From assembly GCF_013114545.1 (NCBI RefSeq), contig NZ_VTXI01000012.1, positions 60,675 through 124,674 on the forward strand: a stretch of 64,000 nucleotides of DNA, read 5' to 3'. Both the position numbers and the translations under genes were made by a program. Positions 1-8,919 of this stretch are shown piece after piece. Every line of letters begins with the position of its first letter. Position 1 is the first letter of the stretch. The DNA is from Vibrio sp. RE86. GTDB taxonomy: Bacteria > Pseudomonadota > Gammaproteobacteria > Enterobacterales > Vibrionaceae. Under the pieces are notes generated by a model, which worked only from the letters and a program-made list of their open reading frames with translations, did not search any database and was not told the origin of the DNA.

Positions 1-549
1 CGCGTCATGCACGTCAGTAATTGCCGATAGACCGACTTCGAAACGTTGTTTGGTCTGCTCTAGCTGACGGCCAACCGCTGCTTTTTCTGCTTGAACAAAC
101 TCAAGGTTGTCTTGCGCACGTAGTACGTCAAAGTAAGCTGTTGAAACACGTAGAATCAGTGCCTGTTGCGTTGCTGCAAATGAAGCATCTGACTGGCGTG
201 CGGTCTTTTCAGCCGTATCGAGAGTAATCCAACTAGAGCGATCAAATAGCTCTTGCTCAAAACGAATCGCAGCACCGTACTGGTTGTTATCAGTATTAGT
301 TGTGCTGGTCGAAAACTCCTGTTCGCCACGGTTTATATCGTAGTTTGCAACGAGAGAGATCGTTGGTAATAAAGTTGCACGGCTAGACGTTACTGCTTCA
401 AATGCGGCATCACGCTGAGCAGCTGCGCTTAGAAGCGTCGGGTCGTTTTCTTTCGCCTGGTTATAAATGTCTGCCAGTGTATCGGCAAAAGCGTTTGTGC
501 TTAGGCCGCCAAGTGCTGCACTGATAAATAGTGGAAGCAGTTTTTTCAT
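1..549 (-). CDS. tolC: Outer-membrane efflux channel TolC, N-terminal part (cut by window edge)
   Basis: Seen: 183 codons read leftward from an ATG at 549 and run off the window, so the C-terminal majority is missing. Residues 1-22 are a Sec signal peptide ending in AFA, followed by DTLADIYNQAKENDP, the usual opening of mature TolC. The rest is Gln/Ala-rich helix-strand sequence of the first TolC repeat. Known of the family: TolC trimers form the outer-membrane exit duct for tripartite drug pumps and type I secretion. An AGGA lies just upstream of the ATG. The gene is divergent from nudF, as in E. coli and V. cholerae, across a 232-bp AT-rich spacer with a 16-bp palindrome. Confidence 0.95.
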   Translation of the reverse strand, partial: MKKLLPLFISAALGGLSTNAFADTLADIYNQAKENDPTLLSAAAQRDAAFEAVTSSRATLLPTISLVANYDINRGEQEFSTSTTNTDNNQYGAAIRFEQELFDRSSWITLDTAEKTARQSDASFAATQQALILRVSTAYFDVLRAQDNLEFVQAEKAAVGRQLEQTKQRFEVGLSAITDVHDA

Positions 550-622
550 AGGTCCTATTCCTGCCAAAATATGAAAAAGTTTTCTCATCAAGAGTTTAAC
601 TCAATTGATGGTAAATCACTCG

Positions 623-638
623 AAACTTTGCAAAGTTT
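623..638. promoter_or_regulatory. Perfect 16-bp palindrome in the tolC-nudF spacer
   Basis: AAACTTTGCAAAGTTT is a perfect dyad 74 bp before the tolC start and 144 bp before nudF. A related core, CCTTTGCAAAGTT, occurs in the degQ promoter near 10380. It could be a regulator site for either divergent gene; no regulator is assigned. Confidence 0.35.
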
Positions 639-781
639 TACACTTAACTATCCACTTGTGCAATAAAAATAATTCATCAATTTAACTAGAACTATAAAAA
701 TTGTATAAAAAGTTGAGCCATGCCCTTGGAAGTTAAGCTTTTGTCTGAGTAAACTATAAGATTCACTCAGAGAGGTGCCAA

Positions 782-1411
782 ATGCAACAGTCTGACAATC
801 AACATAACCAGTTTACTCCCGAAGATGTGGAAATAATCTCAAAAGAAACACTGTTTCAGGGTTTTTTTAGAATGATTAAGTATCGCTTTCGACATAAATT
901 ATTCGAAGGTGGCTGGAGTGAACCCATTGAGCGCGAAATGTTTGAGCGTGGTCATGCTGCTGCAATGTTGCCTTACGACCCTATACGTGACCAAGTGGTA
1001 CTTATTGAACAAATTCGAGTAGGAGCTTTAGAGCACGCAAGCCCTTGGCAGCTTGAAATTGTCGCTGGCATGATTGACCGCGATGAGGCGGCGGAAGACG
1101 TTGTGCGCCGAGAAGCCGTAGAAGAAGCAGGGATTGAAGTAGTGGATTTGGAGAAAGTCACCTCTTATTACCCTTCATCGGGCGGTTGCTCTGAAAAGTT
1201 AGATGTTTATGTCGGTCAGGTCGATGCAAGCACTGCGTATGGCGTTCATGGTTTAGACTATGAGGGTGAAGATATTCGTGTGCATGTGGTGTCTCGCCAA
1301 CAGGCCTACCAATGGGTGAATGAAGGTAAGTTTGAAAATGGTGCTTCTATCATTGCTCTGCAGTGGCTAGAACTCAACCATCAACGTTTGCAGCAAATAT
1401 GGAACAAGTAG
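782..1411 (+). CDS. nudF: ADP-ribose diphosphatase NudF (Nudix hydrolase)
   Basis: A 209-residue cytosolic Nudix enzyme that hydrolyses ADP-ribose to AMP and ribose-5-phosphate. Seen: a complete Nudix box at residues 96-118 (G96, E102, R110-E111, E114-E115, G117), preceded by the ADPRase-type lead WQLEIVAGMID that helps specify the sugar nucleotide. The length equals that of E. coli NudF. The ATG follows AGAGAGGTG, a usable ribosome site. It is first of a tight set (nudF, yqiB, cpdA, yqiA, then parE-parC), with its stop overlapping the yqiB start by 13 nt. The leader holds a short inverted repeat, CTGAGT at 745-750 and ACTCAG at 765-770. Confidence 0.96.
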   Translation: MQQSDNQHNQFTPEDVEIISKETLFQGFFRMIKYRFRHKLFEGGWSEPIEREMFERGHAAAMLPYDPIRDQVVLIEQIRVGALEHASPWQLEIVAGMIDRDEAAEDVVRREAVEEAGIEVVDLEKVTSYYPSSGGCSEKLDVYVGQVDASTAYGVHGLDYEGEDIRVHVVSRQQAYQWVNEGKFENGASIIALQWLELNHQRLQQIWNK

Positions 1412-1839
1412 CGATAAAGAAACCTTATCATGTTGATCTCTCTGATCTGATGAGGACTTATGAAACAAATTACGCCAAGTTAAACGCTTTGCTGCCTAAC
1501 CAGCCGAGTGTCGGTGATGTACGCTGCTATCAAGCGGCCCAGATGATGTACCAGATTCAAGTGGTAGAAGTCACAAAGTACACAACTTTGGTCGATATTT
1601 GTCAAAGTGATGACGTTCCAGTATTTCCATTACCGACGATGTCTGTCAGGCTCTACCACGATGCTCGCGTGGCTGAAGTCACTGGCTGTGATCATGTAAA
1701 ACGTGTTAACGCCAGATATGACTACCCAAATGATAAAATGCTACAACAAGATGAGAAAGTGCAGCTCAACCGCTTTCTTGGCGACTGGCTTTCGTTTTGT
1801 TTAAGGCAAGGTATCAGCCGCACCCCATTGAATATTTAG
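1399..1839 (+). CDS. yqiB: DUF1249 family protein (YqiB-like)
   Basis: A 146-residue soluble protein of the DUF1249/YqiB family, of unknown biochemical role. Seen: conserved stretches LMRTYETNYAKL near the N-terminus and the central RLYHDARVAEV. There is no signal peptide or membrane segment. I use the ATG at 1399 rather than an upstream in-frame GTG, because it gives the family's usual length of about 140 residues and a short overlap with nudF, suggesting translational coupling. E. coli has the same nudF-yqiB-cpdA order. Its C-terminus may touch the next gene, depending on the cpdA start. Confidence 0.88.
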   Translation: MEQVAIKKPYHVDLSDLMRTYETNYAKLNALLPNQPSVGDVRCYQAAQMMYQIQVVEVTKYTTLVDICQSDDVPVFPLPTMSVRLYHDARVAEVTGCDHVKRVNARYDYPNDKMLQQDEKVQLNRFLGDWLSFCLRQGISRTPLNI

Positions 1840-1847
1840 GTTTAGTT

Positions 1848-2669
1848 TTGAAAGTAACGTCCATTACATCAGACAAAGACAGTATTAAGCTGCTCCAAAT
1901 CACTGACACTCACCTCTATGAGCCAGTGGATGGAAGCTTGCTTAGTGTCAAAACATTAGACAGTTTTCACGCTGTAGTGGAAGCGATTGTTGCTGATGGC
2001 AGTTCCTATGATGCGATTCTATCAACCGGTGATATTTCCCAAGATCATAGCGCACAATCTTATCAGCACTTTGAACAAGGCATCGCACCTCTTGAAAAGC
2101 CTTGTTATTGGTTGCCAGGAAATCATGACTTTAAACCGAGCATGAATTCAGTGCTTCCTTCTAACCAAGTTCAACAAGTAGAACACGTGCTATTGGGTGA
2201 ACACTGGCAAATGGTTCTGCTTGATTCTCAGGTTGTAGGCGTCCCGCACGGACTGTTAAGTGACGATCAGTTGCAGTTGCTCGATGACAAATTGTCTGAG
2301 CATCCAGAGCGTCACACATTAGTGTTGCTGCACCATCATCCTTTACTGGTCGGCAGTCGTTGGCTCGATCAGCATACTTTGAAAGAAGCGGACAATTTTT
2401 GGCAGGTTGTTGCTAAGCATAGTAATGTCCAAGCCGTGGTATGTGGTCATGTGCATCAAGACATGAATGTTGAGTACCAAGGTGTTCAAGTGATGGCAAC
2501 ACCATCGACGTGTGTTCAATTTAAGCCGAACTCAGATGATTTTGCGCTTGATACGCTCTCTCCTGGCTGGCGAGAACTTGAGCTACACAAAGATGGTTTA
2601 GTCACTACGGATGTAAAACGCTTACCAGCAGGCTCTTTCCAACCAGACTTTAACTCGGCGGGCTACTAA
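1848..2669 (+). CDS. cpdA: 3',5'-cyclic-AMP phosphodiesterase CpdA
   Basis: A cytosolic class III metallophosphoesterase that hydrolyses cAMP to AMP and so lowers CRP signalling. Seen, in order: QITDTHL (metal ligands D20, H22), STGDISQD, LPGNHD, HHHPL and CGHVHQ, the full calcineurin-like set. The start is ambiguous. No ATG precedes the conserved core; in-frame TTG codons occur at 1797 and 1848. I prefer 1848 (273 residues, near E. coli's 275, with TTAGG just upstream). The alternative overlaps yqiB by 43 nt. A weak TTG start suggests low, coupled translation. Confidence 0.93.
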   Translation: MKVTSITSDKDSIKLLQITDTHLYEPVDGSLLSVKTLDSFHAVVEAIVADGSSYDAILSTGDISQDHSAQSYQHFEQGIAPLEKPCYWLPGNHDFKPSMNSVLPSNQVQQVEHVLLGEHWQMVLLDSQVVGVPHGLLSDDQLQLLDDKLSEHPERHTLVLLHHHPLLVGSRWLDQHTLKEADNFWQVVAKHSNVQAVVCGHVHQDMNVEYQGVQVMATPSTCVQFKPNSDDFALDTLSPGWRELELHKDGLVTTDVKRLPAGSFQPDFNSAGY

Positions 2670-2685
2670 GGCTTAGGTGACATTC

Positions 2686-3267
2686 ATGAAACCCTCATTG
2701 CTTCTCTACATTCATGGCTTTAACAGCTCTCCACAATCCCACAAAGCCAATGTAATGCAGCAATATTGCCAGTCTCAACGTCCCGACATCAAAGTAGTGA
2801 TTCCTCCTCTGCCTTGCTTTCCTGAGCAAGCGGCGCAGCTACTTTTGGATCTCGTTAATCAATATAAAGATGACTATCGTATTGGATTAGTTGGCAGCTC
2901 TTTAGGTGGGTACATGTCAATGTGGCTCAATGCTCAATTTGGTTTTAAAGCGGTGGTGGTGAACCCTGCGGTCAAGCCGTATGAGTTGCTGGTCGACTTC
3001 TTAGGCGAGCAAGAAAACCCGTATACTCACGAAAAGTACTTGTTAGAAGAAAAGCACATCGATGAGTTGAAAGCGCTCGATACACCAGTCATCACATCAC
3101 CCGCTGACTTTTGGTTGCTTCAACAAGTAGAGGATGAGGTATTGGATTACCGCCAAGCTGTGGCACACTTTTCCGGTTCTACTCAGACGGTTGAACAAGG
3201 CGGTGATCATAGCTTTGTCGATTTTGAACGTTATCCTGAACAAATCATCGAATTCCTACAGCTATAG
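2686..3267 (+). CDS. yqiA: YqiA family esterase (alpha/beta hydrolase)
   Basis: A 193-residue alpha/beta hydrolase; E. coli YqiA is an esterase active on short acyl esters. Seen: YIHGFNSSP at residues 8-16 (oxyanion region), nucleophile elbow GSSLGG at 70-75 with S72, and GGDHSF near the end supplying the His. The ATG at 2686 follows TAGGTGAC and matches the E. coli length; an in-frame GTG at 2677 would add three residues. It is last of the nudF set, with 209 bp before parE. Confidence 0.93.
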   Translation: MKPSLLLYIHGFNSSPQSHKANVMQQYCQSQRPDIKVVIPPLPCFPEQAAQLLLDLVNQYKDDYRIGLVGSSLGGYMSMWLNAQFGFKAVVVNPAVKPYELLVDFLGEQENPYTHEKYLLEEKHIDELKALDTPVITSPADFWLLQQVEDEVLDYRQAVAHFSGSTQTVEQGGDHSFVDFERYPEQIIEFLQL

Positions 3268-3317
3268 CCCTCATTGAGGGAAGAGTCATAATTTTACTTG
3301 TTACTTACTTATCCTTC

Positions 3318-3346
3318 TTGACATAATTAGGTCTGTTCCAGACTAT
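3318..3346 (+). promoter_or_regulatory. Putative sigma-70 promoter of parE-parC
   Basis: A perfect TTGACA at 3318-3323 is followed after 17 bp by GACTAT at 3341-3346. The -10 is weak, matching consensus mainly at the A and the final T. It predicts a leader of about 125 nt before parE. Confidence 0.45.
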
Positions 3347-3374
3347 GTTTCTCTTGTGCTAAGCAGACCTCCGA

Positions 3375-3397
3375 GTAATACGAGTCGCTCGTATTAC
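3375..3397 (+). other. Perfect 10-bp hairpin in the parE leader
   Basis: GTAATACGAG and CTCGTATTAC flank a 3-nt TCG loop, about 80 bp before the parE start. There is no U-tract after it, so it is not an intrinsic terminator. It may shape the leader mRNA or bind a protein. Confidence 0.6.
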
Positions 3398-3476
3398 CAA
3401 AGATTCGAAATATTAGAAGCGTAGACACGCACCTGCTTAGCAACTCCATTTTTTCTCTATATAGATACTCCGTATT

Positions 3477-5357
3477 ATGACTGAACAATATAATGCGAAA
3501 GACCTCTCGGTTCTTGAAGGTCTCGACCCAGTACGACATCGTCCTGGCATGTATACCGAAACAGAGCGTCCAAACCATCTTGCACAAGAGGTTATCGACA
3601 ACTCGGTCGACGAAGCGCTAGCTGGACATGCAAAGAAGATTAAAGTCATTCTCCATGCCGACCAATCACTAGAAGTGATCGATGATGGTCGTGGTATGCC
3701 TGTTGATATCCACCCAGAGAAAGGTATCTCGGGTGTTGAACTTATTCTGACTAAGCTACACGCTGGTGGTAAGTTCTCAAACGACAACTACAAGTTCTCT
3801 GGTGGTCTACACGGCGTAGGTATTTCGGTAGTAAACGCACTGTCTAAACGTGTTGAAGTGACCGTTAAGCGTGAAGGTCAAGTGCATGAGATTGCGTTCG
3901 AACATGGCCATGCAGTCACTGAACTGTCGGTGACAGGGACATGCGGACACCGCAATACCGGTACATCTGTTCACTTCTGGCCAGATGAAAAATACTTCGA
4001 TAGCTACAAGTTTTCAGCGCTGCGTTTAGTCAATAACCTGCGTGCGAAAGCGGTACTTTGCCCTGGACTTGAAATTGTCTTCAGTGACAAAGTGAATAAC
4101 GAAGAGCACAAGTGGTACTACGAAGATGGCTTGAAAGACTACCTTGCTGAAGGTGTCAAAGGCTACGAAGTTCTGCCTGCTGAACCTTATATCGGTGACT
4201 TTACTGCCGAAACAGAAATGGCGACTTGGGCCGTGATTTGGCAGCCTGAAGGCGGCGAAATGATCACGGAAAGCTACGTTAACCTTGTTCCAACCAAGCA
4301 GGGTGGTACGCACGTTAACGGTCTTCGCCAAGGTCTTCTTGATGCGATGCGTGAGTTCTGCGAGTTCCGCAATCTGTTACCTCGTGGCGTTAAGCTAACC
4401 GGTGACGATGTGTTCGACCGCTGTTCTTATGTCTTATCTGTGAAGATGCAAGATCCTCAATTCGCAGGCCAAACGAAAGAACGATTGTCATCGCGTCAAA
4501 CGGCAGCTTTTGTTTCTGGCGTGGTGAAAGATGCATTCAGCCTATGGTTGAACGAAAAGCCTCAACTTGCAGAGCAATTAGCCGAAGTTTGTATTGCCAA
4601 CGCGCACCGTCGTATGCGTGCAAGCAAAAAGGTTGTGCGTAAAAAAGTGGCTTCAGGTCCTGCACTGCCGGGCAAACTGACCGATTGTTCAGTTCAAGAT
4701 TTAAATCGAACAGAAATCTTCTTTGTCGAGGGTGACTCGGCAGGCGGCTCAGCGAAGCAAGCTCGTGACCGTGAGTTCCAAGCGGTAATGCCATTGCGTG
4801 GTAAGATCTTAAACACTTGGGAAGTTTCTGCTGATCAAGTTCTTGCCTCTCAAGAAGTACACGACATTTCGGTAGCGCTTGGTATTGATCCTGATAACGA
4901 TAACTTAGACGGTCTTCGTTACGGTAAGATCTGTATCCTTGCCGATGCGGACTCGGATGGTCTTCACATCGCAACCTTACTGTGTGCACTCTTTACTCGT
5001 CACTTCAGAGCGCTAGTCGAAGCAGGTCATATCTATGTTGCTATGCCTCCACTGTATCGTATCGACTGTGGTAAAGAGGTGTTCTATGCACTGGATGACG
5101 ATGAAAAAGAAGGCGTACTAGAGCGTCTATCGAAGAAGAAAGCCAAAATCAACGTGCAGCGATTCAAAGGTCTGGGTGAGATGAACCCGCTCCAGCTGCG
5201 TGAAACAACCATGGATCCAAATACTCGCCGTCTCGTTCAGCTAACGATCGATGATAATGAGCAGACCATGGAAATGATGGATATGTTGCTAGGCAAAAAG
5301 CGTGCGGATGACCGCCGAAGCTGGCTACAAACCAACGGTGATATGGCAGAGGTTTAA
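3477..5357 (+). CDS. parE: DNA topoisomerase IV subunit B (ParE)
   Basis: The ATPase subunit of topoisomerase IV, which decatenates daughter chromosomes in the cytoplasm. Seen over 626 residues: GHKL ATP-binding motifs EVIDNSVDE (38-46) and DDGRGMP (69-75); the FSGGLHGVG lid loop near 107; the transducer domain; and a TOPRIM fold with EGDSAGG starting at E418 and DADSDG at D490/D492/D494. The length is as in E. coli (630). parC follows after 3 bp, so the subunits should be made together. The ATG has no strong ribosome site; TATAGATACTCC precedes it. Confidence 0.98.
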   Translation: MTEQYNAKDLSVLEGLDPVRHRPGMYTETERPNHLAQEVIDNSVDEALAGHAKKIKVILHADQSLEVIDDGRGMPVDIHPEKGISGVELILTKLHAGGKFSNDNYKFSGGLHGVGISVVNALSKRVEVTVKREGQVHEIAFEHGHAVTELSVTGTCGHRNTGTSVHFWPDEKYFDSYKFSALRLVNNLRAKAVLCPGLEIVFSDKVNNEEHKWYYEDGLKDYLAEGVKGYEVLPAEPYIGDFTAETEMATWAVIWQPEGGEMITESYVNLVPTKQGGTHVNGLRQGLLDAMREFCEFRNLLPRGVKLTGDDVFDRCSYVLSVKMQDPQFAGQTKERLSSRQTAAFVSGVVKDAFSLWLNEKPQLAEQLAEVCIANAHRRMRASKKVVRKKVASGPALPGKLTDCSVQDLNRTEIFFVEGDSAGGSAKQARDREFQAVMPLRGKILNTWEVSADQVLASQEVHDISVALGIDPDNDNLDGLRYGKICILADADSDGLHIATLLCALFTRHFRALVEAGHIYVAMPPLYRIDCGKEVFYALDDDEKEGVLERLSKKKAKINVQRFKGLGEMNPLQLRETTMDPNTRRLVQLTIDDNEQTMEMMDMLLGKKRADDRRSWLQTNGDMAEV

Positions 5358-5360
5358 CGA

Positions 5361-7631
5361 ATGTCTACTGAGATTACATACGATGGCGTTGAACAGCTGC
5401 CAATGCGCAAGTTCACCGAAGACGCTTATCTAAATTACTCGATGTACGTAATTATGGACCGTGCATTGCCATACATTGGCGATGGCTTAAAACCGGTTCA
5501 ACGACGTATTATCTACGCAATGTCGGAGCTAGGTCTTTCGGCTGCGGCAAAATACAAAAAATCAGCTCGTACGGTTGGTGACGTTCTGGGTAAATACCAC
5601 CCACACGGTGACTCAGCATGTTACGAAGCTATGGTGCTAATGGCTCAGCCGTTCTCTTACCGTTACCCATTGGTTGATGGTCAGGGTAACTGGGGTGCAC
5701 CAGACGATCCGAAATCGTTCGCAGCGATGCGTTATACCGAAGCGAAACTGTCTAAATTTGCAGAAGTTCTACTTGGCGAATTAGGCCAAGGGACCGTTGA
5801 GTGGCAACCGAACTTTGACGGCACGATGAAAGAGCCGCAAATGCTGCCAGCTCGCTTGCCTCATATCTTATTGAATGGTGTAACAGGTATCGCGGTTGGT
5901 ATGGCAACGGACATTCCACCTCACAACGTACGTGAAGTCGCGAATGCCGCTGTTCATCTGATTGATAATCCTAAGTCTGAACTTGCCGATGTGATGAACT
6001 TTGTTCAAGGACCAGACTACCCAACAGAAGCAGAGATCATTTCACCAAAGGCGGATCTTGAGAAGATCTACCGTACTGGTCGTGGCAGCATTAAGATGCG
6101 TGCGGTATGGCACAAAGAGGGTAGTGACATCGTGATCACCTCTCTACCACACCAAGTGTCGGGTGCGAAGCTGCTTGAGCAAATCGCTAACCAAATGCGC
6201 GCGAAAAAACTGCCGATGGTTGATGATCTTCGTGATGAGTCGGATCATGAGAACCCAACTCGTATCGTTGTTGTACCTCGCTCAAACCGTATTGATTGCG
6301 ACCAGCTGATGAACCACCTGTTTGCATCAACGGATTTAGAGAAAAACTTCCGTGTTAACTTGAACATGATTGGTTTAGATAACCGTCCTCAAGTTAAAGG
6401 TCTTGTGCAGATTCTGTCTGAGTGGATCGAGTTTCGTCGTGAAACAGTTCGTCGTCGCCTTCAGTATCGCTTAGACAAAGTGATGGCGCGTTTGCACATC
6501 CTTGAAGGTTTGTTGGTTGCGTATCTTAACCTTGATGAAGTGATTGAGATCATCCGTACCGAGGATGATCCTAAAGCGGTTCTTATGGAACGTTTTGGTA
6601 TCACTGAGATTCAAGCTGATGCAATCCTAGATACCAAACTTCGTCACCTAGCTAAGCTAGAAGAGATGAAGATCCGTGGCGAGCAAGACGAGCTAGAGAA
6701 AGAGCGTGAGAAGTTAGAGAAACTGCTTGGCTCTGAGCGTCGTATGAACACGCTACTGAAAAAAGAAATTCAAGCGGATGCAGAGAAGTACGGCGATGAT
6801 CGTCGTTCTCCATTGGTTGAACGTGCGGAAGCGAAAGCACTGACTGAGCGCGACCTTGTGCCAAGTGAACCGATTACGGTTGTACTCTCAGAGAAAGGTT
6901 GGATTCGCCACGCTAAGGGCCATGACGTTGATGCTGAAGGTTTGAACTACAAATCGGGTGATAAGTACTTAGCCCATGCTCGCGGTAAGAGTAACCAACA
7001 GGCTGTGTTCTTAGGTAATGATGGTCGCAGCTACTCACTTGAATCGCATTCATTGCCATCCGCTCGTAGCCAAGGTGAGCCTATTACAGGACGCTTGAAC
7101 GTCAATGCAGGCACGAATATTCGTCATGTTGTGATGGGTGAAGAAGAGCAATTGTGGTTAGTCGGTTCGGACGCGGGTTACGGCTTTGTTTGTAAGGGCA
7201 GCGATCTGCTATCGAAGAACAAGAGTGGGAAGGCGTTGGTGACACTGCCTGCTAATTCGGAAGTGATCTCTCCTCAGACAGTTAGTAACCTCGATAGTGA
7301 TGAGATTCTAACCATCACCAATCAAGGGCGAATGTTGTTGTTCCCGATTAAAGACTTGCCTCAATTAAGCAAAGGTAAAGGTAATAAGATCATCAACATC
7401 CCTGCTGCTAAAGCCAAAGAGCGAGAAGAGTACGTTTCTCATTTGATTGCTTTGCCTCAAGGCAGTGCGATTACGCTGTATGCAGGTAAACGTAAGCTTG
7501 GTCTTAAAGCCGCTGATCTTGAGAATTTCCGAGGTGAACGCGGTCGTCGTGGTGGTTTATTACCGCGCGGATTACAGCGTGTGACTCGAATTGAAATCGA
7601 TTCGGGCAATACTCCTGAAAGCGACGATTAG
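5361..7631 (+). CDS. parC: DNA topoisomerase IV subunit A (ParC)
   Basis: The DNA-cleaving subunit of topoisomerase IV, 756 residues. Seen: a winged-helix domain with catalytic tyrosine Y125 in AMRYTEAKL. The quinolone-resistance region has S85 and E89 ([11 protein letters not shown]), the susceptible-type residues equivalent to E. coli S80 and E84. A long charged coiled coil lies near residues 430-475. The C-terminal beta-pinwheel carries degenerate repeats and ends in an acidic tail. Translation is coupled to parE (3-bp gap), and a strong intrinsic terminator follows within 40 bp. Confidence 0.98.
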   Translation: MSTEITYDGVEQLPMRKFTEDAYLNYSMYVIMDRALPYIGDGLKPVQRRIIYAMSELGLSAAAKYKKSARTVGDVLGKYHPHGDSACYEAMVLMAQPFSYRYPLVDGQGNWGAPDDPKSFAAMRYTEAKLSKFAEVLLGELGQGTVEWQPNFDGTMKEPQMLPARLPHILLNGVTGIAVGMATDIPPHNVREVANAAVHLIDNPKSELADVMNFVQGPDYPTEAEIISPKADLEKIYRTGRGSIKMRAVWHKEGSDIVITSLPHQVSGAKLLEQIANQMRAKKLPMVDDLRDESDHENPTRIVVVPRSNRIDCDQLMNHLFASTDLEKNFRVNLNMIGLDNRPQVKGLVQILSEWIEFRRETVRRRLQYRLDKVMARLHILEGLLVAYLNLDEVIEIIRTEDDPKAVLMERFGITEIQADAILDTKLRHLAKLEEMKIRGEQDELEKEREKLEKLLGSERRMNTLLKKEIQADAEKYGDDRRSPLVERAEAKALTERDLVPSEPITVVLSEKGWIRHAKGHDVDAEGLNYKSGDKYLAHARGKSNQQAVFLGNDGRSYSLESHSLPSARSQGEPITGRLNVNAGTNIRHVVMGEEEQLWLVGSDAGYGFVCKGSDLLSKNKSGKALVTLPANSEVISPQTVSNLDSDEILTITNQGRMLLFPIKDLPQLSKGKGNKIINIPAAKAKEREEYVSHLIALPQGSAITLYAGKRKLGLKAADLENFRGERGRRGGLLPRGLQRVTRIEIDSGNTPESDD

Positions 7632-7669
7632 TTGAATAGCTAGTTGAATAGAGCAAAAGCTAAATAGCA

Positions 7670-7703
7670 AAAACCCATGCCGATGCATGGGTTTTCTTTT
7701 TTT
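7670..7703 (+). terminator. Intrinsic terminator after parC
   Basis: AAAACCCATGC and GCATGGGTTTT form an 11-bp stem around CGAT, followed by a T-rich tail. It lies between the convergent parC and degS. Confidence 0.9.
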
Positions 7704-7723
7704 GCGTAACAGTCTAATTAGTA

Positions 7724-8788
7724 TTACTCTCTTGTATCTTCTTCGATGGTGACAGGTAGCGTCATCTCTTTACCTTTACGTAGGACAAGTACGTCTACGG
7801 TGGTTCCAGGTCTTAGGTCAGTGACAATATCCATTACGCTCTGGCGCCCATTAATCTTCTCGCCCGCAATCTTCAATATGATGTCTTGTGCTTCAAACCC
7901 TGCATCAGCCGCGGGGCCATTAGGATCCACACCCAGAACGACAATGCCACCCAAATGTTCGTTGCCTAGGAGGCGAGAAGTGACTGAGTTGATGTCTTGT
8001 CCATCCACACCAATATAACCGCGAATGACTCGGCCATCGGCAATGATCTTCTCCATGATCTTATTGGCAAGTGTGTAAGGAATCGCAAATGAAATGCCGT
8101 AAGTCTCTAACTCAGTAGCTTGTTGGAATGAAGCCGTATTGATGCCGACTAGCTCACCGCGGGTATTGACCAAAGCGCCGCCTGAATTACCTTCGTTGAT
8201 TGCTGCATCAGTTTGGATAAAGGCTTGGTGTCGGTCGGCACTGATTGACGAACGTCCGGTTGCGGAAATAATACCAAACGTCGTGGTTTGACCTAGGTTG
8301 TACGGGTTACCAATCGCTAATACGACATCACCAACTTTTGGAGCGTAATCAGGGTTGAGTGGAATAACAGGCAGGTTATCGCCCTCAATACGCAAGATTG
8401 CGATATCCGTTCGACGGTCTTTCCCGACGAGTTGAGCGGCGGCTACTCGACCATCTTGTAGCGCAACGATTATTTGGTCAGCCAACGCGACAACATGATA
8501 ATTGGTGATGATGTAGCCTTTTTCGCTGACAATAACGCCAGAACCCAAACCTTGAGTCAGCAGTTTGGAGCGATCATTTTCTGTATACTTTCGACTATAT
8601 ATGTTCACCACTGCAGGCGCTGCTTTACGCACTGCTTGGTTAAAAGAGATTTGCGATAGGTTAGTGACCTTACTTTCCGTTGGTTCCGACGGAGGAAGAA
8701 TATTGGATCGCAGTGAGGGTACCGCAAGCAGTAATAGCGCGGCTGTTGCTAAACCTAGGCCAATAGAGCGCAGCAGAAATTGCAGCAT
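7724..8788 (-). CDS. degS: Inner-membrane serine protease DegS (sigma-E activation)
   Basis: A membrane-anchored periplasmic HtrA protease that senses misfolded outer-membrane protein C-termini through its PDZ domain and makes the first cut in RseA. Seen (354 residues): one N-terminal membrane anchor (about 5-27); catalytic triad H98 (TNYHVV), D128 (RRTDIAIL) and S202 (NEGNSGGAL); and a single PDZ domain from about 260 to the end. E. coli DegS is 355 residues. I chose the ATG at 8788, preceded by GGAGAAAGC, over an ATG 54 nt upstream that adds non-homologous residues. It lies directly downstream of degQ; a terminator separates them, so it probably has its own promoter. Confidence 0.97.
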   Translation of the reverse strand: MLQFLLRSIGLGLATAALLLLAVPSLRSNILPPSEPTESKVTNLSQISFNQAVRKAAPAVVNIYSRKYTENDRSKLLTQGLGSGVIVSEKGYIITNYHVVALADQIIVALQDGRVAAAQLVGKDRRTDIAILRIEGDNLPVIPLNPDYAPKVGDVVLAIGNPYNLGQTTTFGIISATGRSSISADRHQAFIQTDAAINEGNSGGALVNTRGELVGINTASFQQATELETYGISFAIPYTLANKIMEKIIADGRVIRGYIGVDGQDINSVTSRLLGNEHLGGIVVLGVDPNGPAADAGFEAQDIILKIAGEKINGRQSVMDIVTDLRPGTTVDVLVLRKGKEMTLPVTIEEDTRE

Positions 8789-8854
8789 GCTTTCTCCGTC
8801 GTTATCGAATATAAAATCTGGGAAGTTGGTGAAGAATAGCACTAGATGAGAAAA

Positions 8855-8889
8855 TAATAAAAGGACAGCAGCGAATGCTACTGTCCTTT
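8855..8889 (-). terminator. Intrinsic terminator after degQ
   Basis: On the minus strand, AAAGGACAGTAGC and GCTGCTGTCCTTT pair around ATTC (one G-U pair), followed by TTATTATTTT. It sits in the 131-bp degQ-degS gap and should limit read-through into degS. Confidence 0.85.
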
Positions 8890-8919
8890 CAAAGCGATAT
8901 CGCGTTTTCTATTTGGTGA

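Noticed and set aside
3268..3280. CCCTCATTGAGGG palindrome after yqiA as a terminator
   Set aside because: The centre is a single base and no U-tract follows, so it cannot form a normal terminator.
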